5,471 nucleotides of DNA from the NCBI GenBank assembly GCA_020444765.1, contig JAGRHW010000250.1:1-5471 (forward strand). The letters are read 5' to 3'. This stretch comes from Gammaproteobacteria bacterium (GTDB lineage Bacteria > Pseudomonadota > Gammaproteobacteria > Granulosicoccales > Granulosicoccaceae). Shown here one piece after another: positions 4,563 to 5,471 of the stretch. The notes below the pieces were generated by a model. The model had not been told where the DNA came from. It ran no database searches and worked only from the letters and a program-made list of their open reading frames with translations. The translations under genes and the position numbers were made by a program. Numbering within the stretch: the first letter of the stretch is position 1; every line of letters starts with the position of its first letter.

Positions 4563-5471
4563 ATGGTGAGTCCCAAACAACTGATTGAGAAATTTGACCT
4601 GCGATCACGGCTGAGATTCAAGCCGGAAGAAGCCCAGATTTGGCTCGGAGAAAGCCGCATGCTGTTACAGCATGCCCGGGCGCAGGGCGCCATGCGTAAG
4701 GAATTGTTCGATCTGTTGGGGCCGCGCCGCGCCAAGGGAGTGCTGTTGCGGGCCGGTTTTGCCGCCGGTCAGGCCGATGGCGATCTGGCGCTGAAGCTGC
4801 TGGGCGAGGATGAGAATTTCGAAGTCTTCAAGATCGGGCCGATTCTGCATGGCTTCGAGGGTCTGGTCAAAGCGCGGATTCTTAACTCCTCGATCGACTG
4901 GCAGGACGGCCGTTTCGAGGGGGAAGTGGAATTGACGGGTTCCTGGGAGGCTGAAGCCCATCGTCAGTTTATGGGTTTGTCCGATGATATGGCCTGCTGG
5001 ACGATCGTCGGTTACGCCTCGGGCTATACCTCGCGTTTTTTCAAGCGTTTTATCGTTTTCAAGGAACAGTCCTGTGCCTGCAGCGGCGCGGAAACCTGCC
5101 TGATGGTGGGCAAGCCCGCCGAAGCCTGGGGCGACGACGATTACATCAGTTATTTCCGCAGCGAACATATCGACGAAAAACGTCTGGAAGTCGAGGCCGA
5201 ACTGACCAGTCTGCGCGGTGCGCCGAGACGTCAGGAACAGGGCGGGCGGCTGGTCGGTAACTCGCCGGCCTTCAGGCGTGCGTTTGAGTTGCTGAGCACC
5301 GCTGCCAATTCGCCCATCAATGTCTTGCTGCTGGGCGAGACCGGCGTCGGCAAGGATACGCTCGCCCGCGCGATGCACGACGAAAGCGAGCGCCGGCTAA
5401 GACCTTTTGTAGCGGTTAACTGCGCCGCAATACCGGAATCGCTGCTCGCCAGCGAACTGTTCGGTTATATG
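4563..5471 (+). CDS. Sigma-54-dependent aromatic-sensing activator, DmpR/XylR/MopR type (5' part)
   Basis: The frame is open from 4563 to the right edge, 303 codons, with no stop; the intact family is about 560 residues. The aromatic-sensing domain (about 15-185) includes IWLGESRMLL (26-35), RRAKGVLLRAGF (55-66) and GPILHGFEGLVKA (92-104). The V4R zinc site is complete: Cys145, Glu168, Cys171 and Cys179 have exactly the spacing of the MopR/DmpR ligands, and KPAEAW follows (184-189). A short linker (about 203-225) leads to the AAA+ domain with Walker A GETGVGKD (258-265) and FVAVNCAAIPESLL (282-295); the sequence ends at ELFGYM, just before the expected GAFTGA loop. Proteins of this kind bind a ring compound, hydrolyse ATP and open sigma-54 promoters of aromatic operons. 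Of the phenol-contacting pair known in MopR, the histidine is kept (His96) but the tryptophan position is Leu124, so a non-phenolic effector is possible. It is divergent from lysR. Confidence 0.93.
   Translation, partial: MVSPKQLIEKFDLRSRLRFKPEEAQIWLGESRMLLQHARAQGAMRKELFDLLGPRRAKGVLLRAGFAAGQADGDLALKLLGEDENFEVFKIGPILHGFEGLVKARILNSSIDWQDGRFEGEVELTGSWEAEAHRQFMGLSDDMACWTIVGYASGYTSRFFKRFIVFKEQSCACSGAETCLMVGKPAEAWGDDDYISYFRSEHIDEKRLEVEAELTSLRGAPRRQEQGGRLVGNSPAFRRAFELLSTAANSPINVLLLGETGVGKDTLARAMHDESERRLRPFVAVNCAAIPESLLASELFGYM

Noticed and set aside
4665..5378. 237-codon reverse frame
   Set aside because: It is the antisense shadow of the DmpR-like gene, whose frame shows a complete sensor domain, zinc site and Walker A motif.
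1..5471. CRISPR arrays, tRNA or rRNA genes, insertion sequences
   Set aside because: No regularly spaced repeats, tRNA-like cloverleaf, transposase frame or terminal inverted repeats were seen on reading both strands by eye.

Overview
The window is a chromosome- or plasmid-type segment from a proteobacterium that degrades aromatic compounds. A gammaproteobacterium is most likely: the NADH dehydrogenase is close to E. coli Ndh from end to end as I remember that sequence, and the regulators and lower-pathway enzymes are of the dmp/xyl/ben type known from Pseudomonas, Acinetobacter and marine hydrocarbon degraders. No species call is possible from the sequence alone.

Left part (1-2393, all + strand): the last 31 codons of a 2-hydroxypenta-2,4-dienoate hydratase (DmpE/XylJ type), a complete 4-oxalocrotonate decarboxylase (DmpH/XylI type), then a complete type II NADH:quinone oxidoreductase (Ndh). 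The first two are consecutive enzymes of the catechol meta-cleavage pathway and are known to work as a complex. The third could reoxidise the NADH made by the pathway's dehydrogenases, passing electrons to quinone without pumping protons.

Middle (2394-2950): a 557-base stretch with no convincing gene. It holds several inverted repeats, possibly a structured RNA or decayed DNA. Its right end carries an extended -10 promoter and a palindrome that look like the control region of the next gene. That gene (2951-3379, + strand) is a MarR-family repressor.

Right part (3380-5471): a short convergent intergenic region, then a LysR-family regulator of the BenM/CatM/ClcR group on the - strand (3533-4444, TTG start). 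Divergent from it, running off the right edge, is the N-terminal 303 residues of a sigma-54-dependent activator of the DmpR/XylR/MopR type (aromatic-sensing domain, V4R zinc site, start of the AAA+ domain). The 118-base divergent region contains a perfect ATAC-N7-GTAT box, the BenM/CatM recognition pattern. The box overlaps the likely lysR -10 and lies about 65 bases upstream of the likely start of the activator transcript.

Together the window looks like the end of a meta-cleavage operon with a respiratory gene attached, followed by a cluster of three regulators from three families. No wholly new system is evident. The most interesting points are the NDH-2 gene in a catabolic context, the regulator-over-regulator wiring in the divergent promoter, the altered effector pocket of the DmpR-like sensor, and the structured non-coding stretch before marR.
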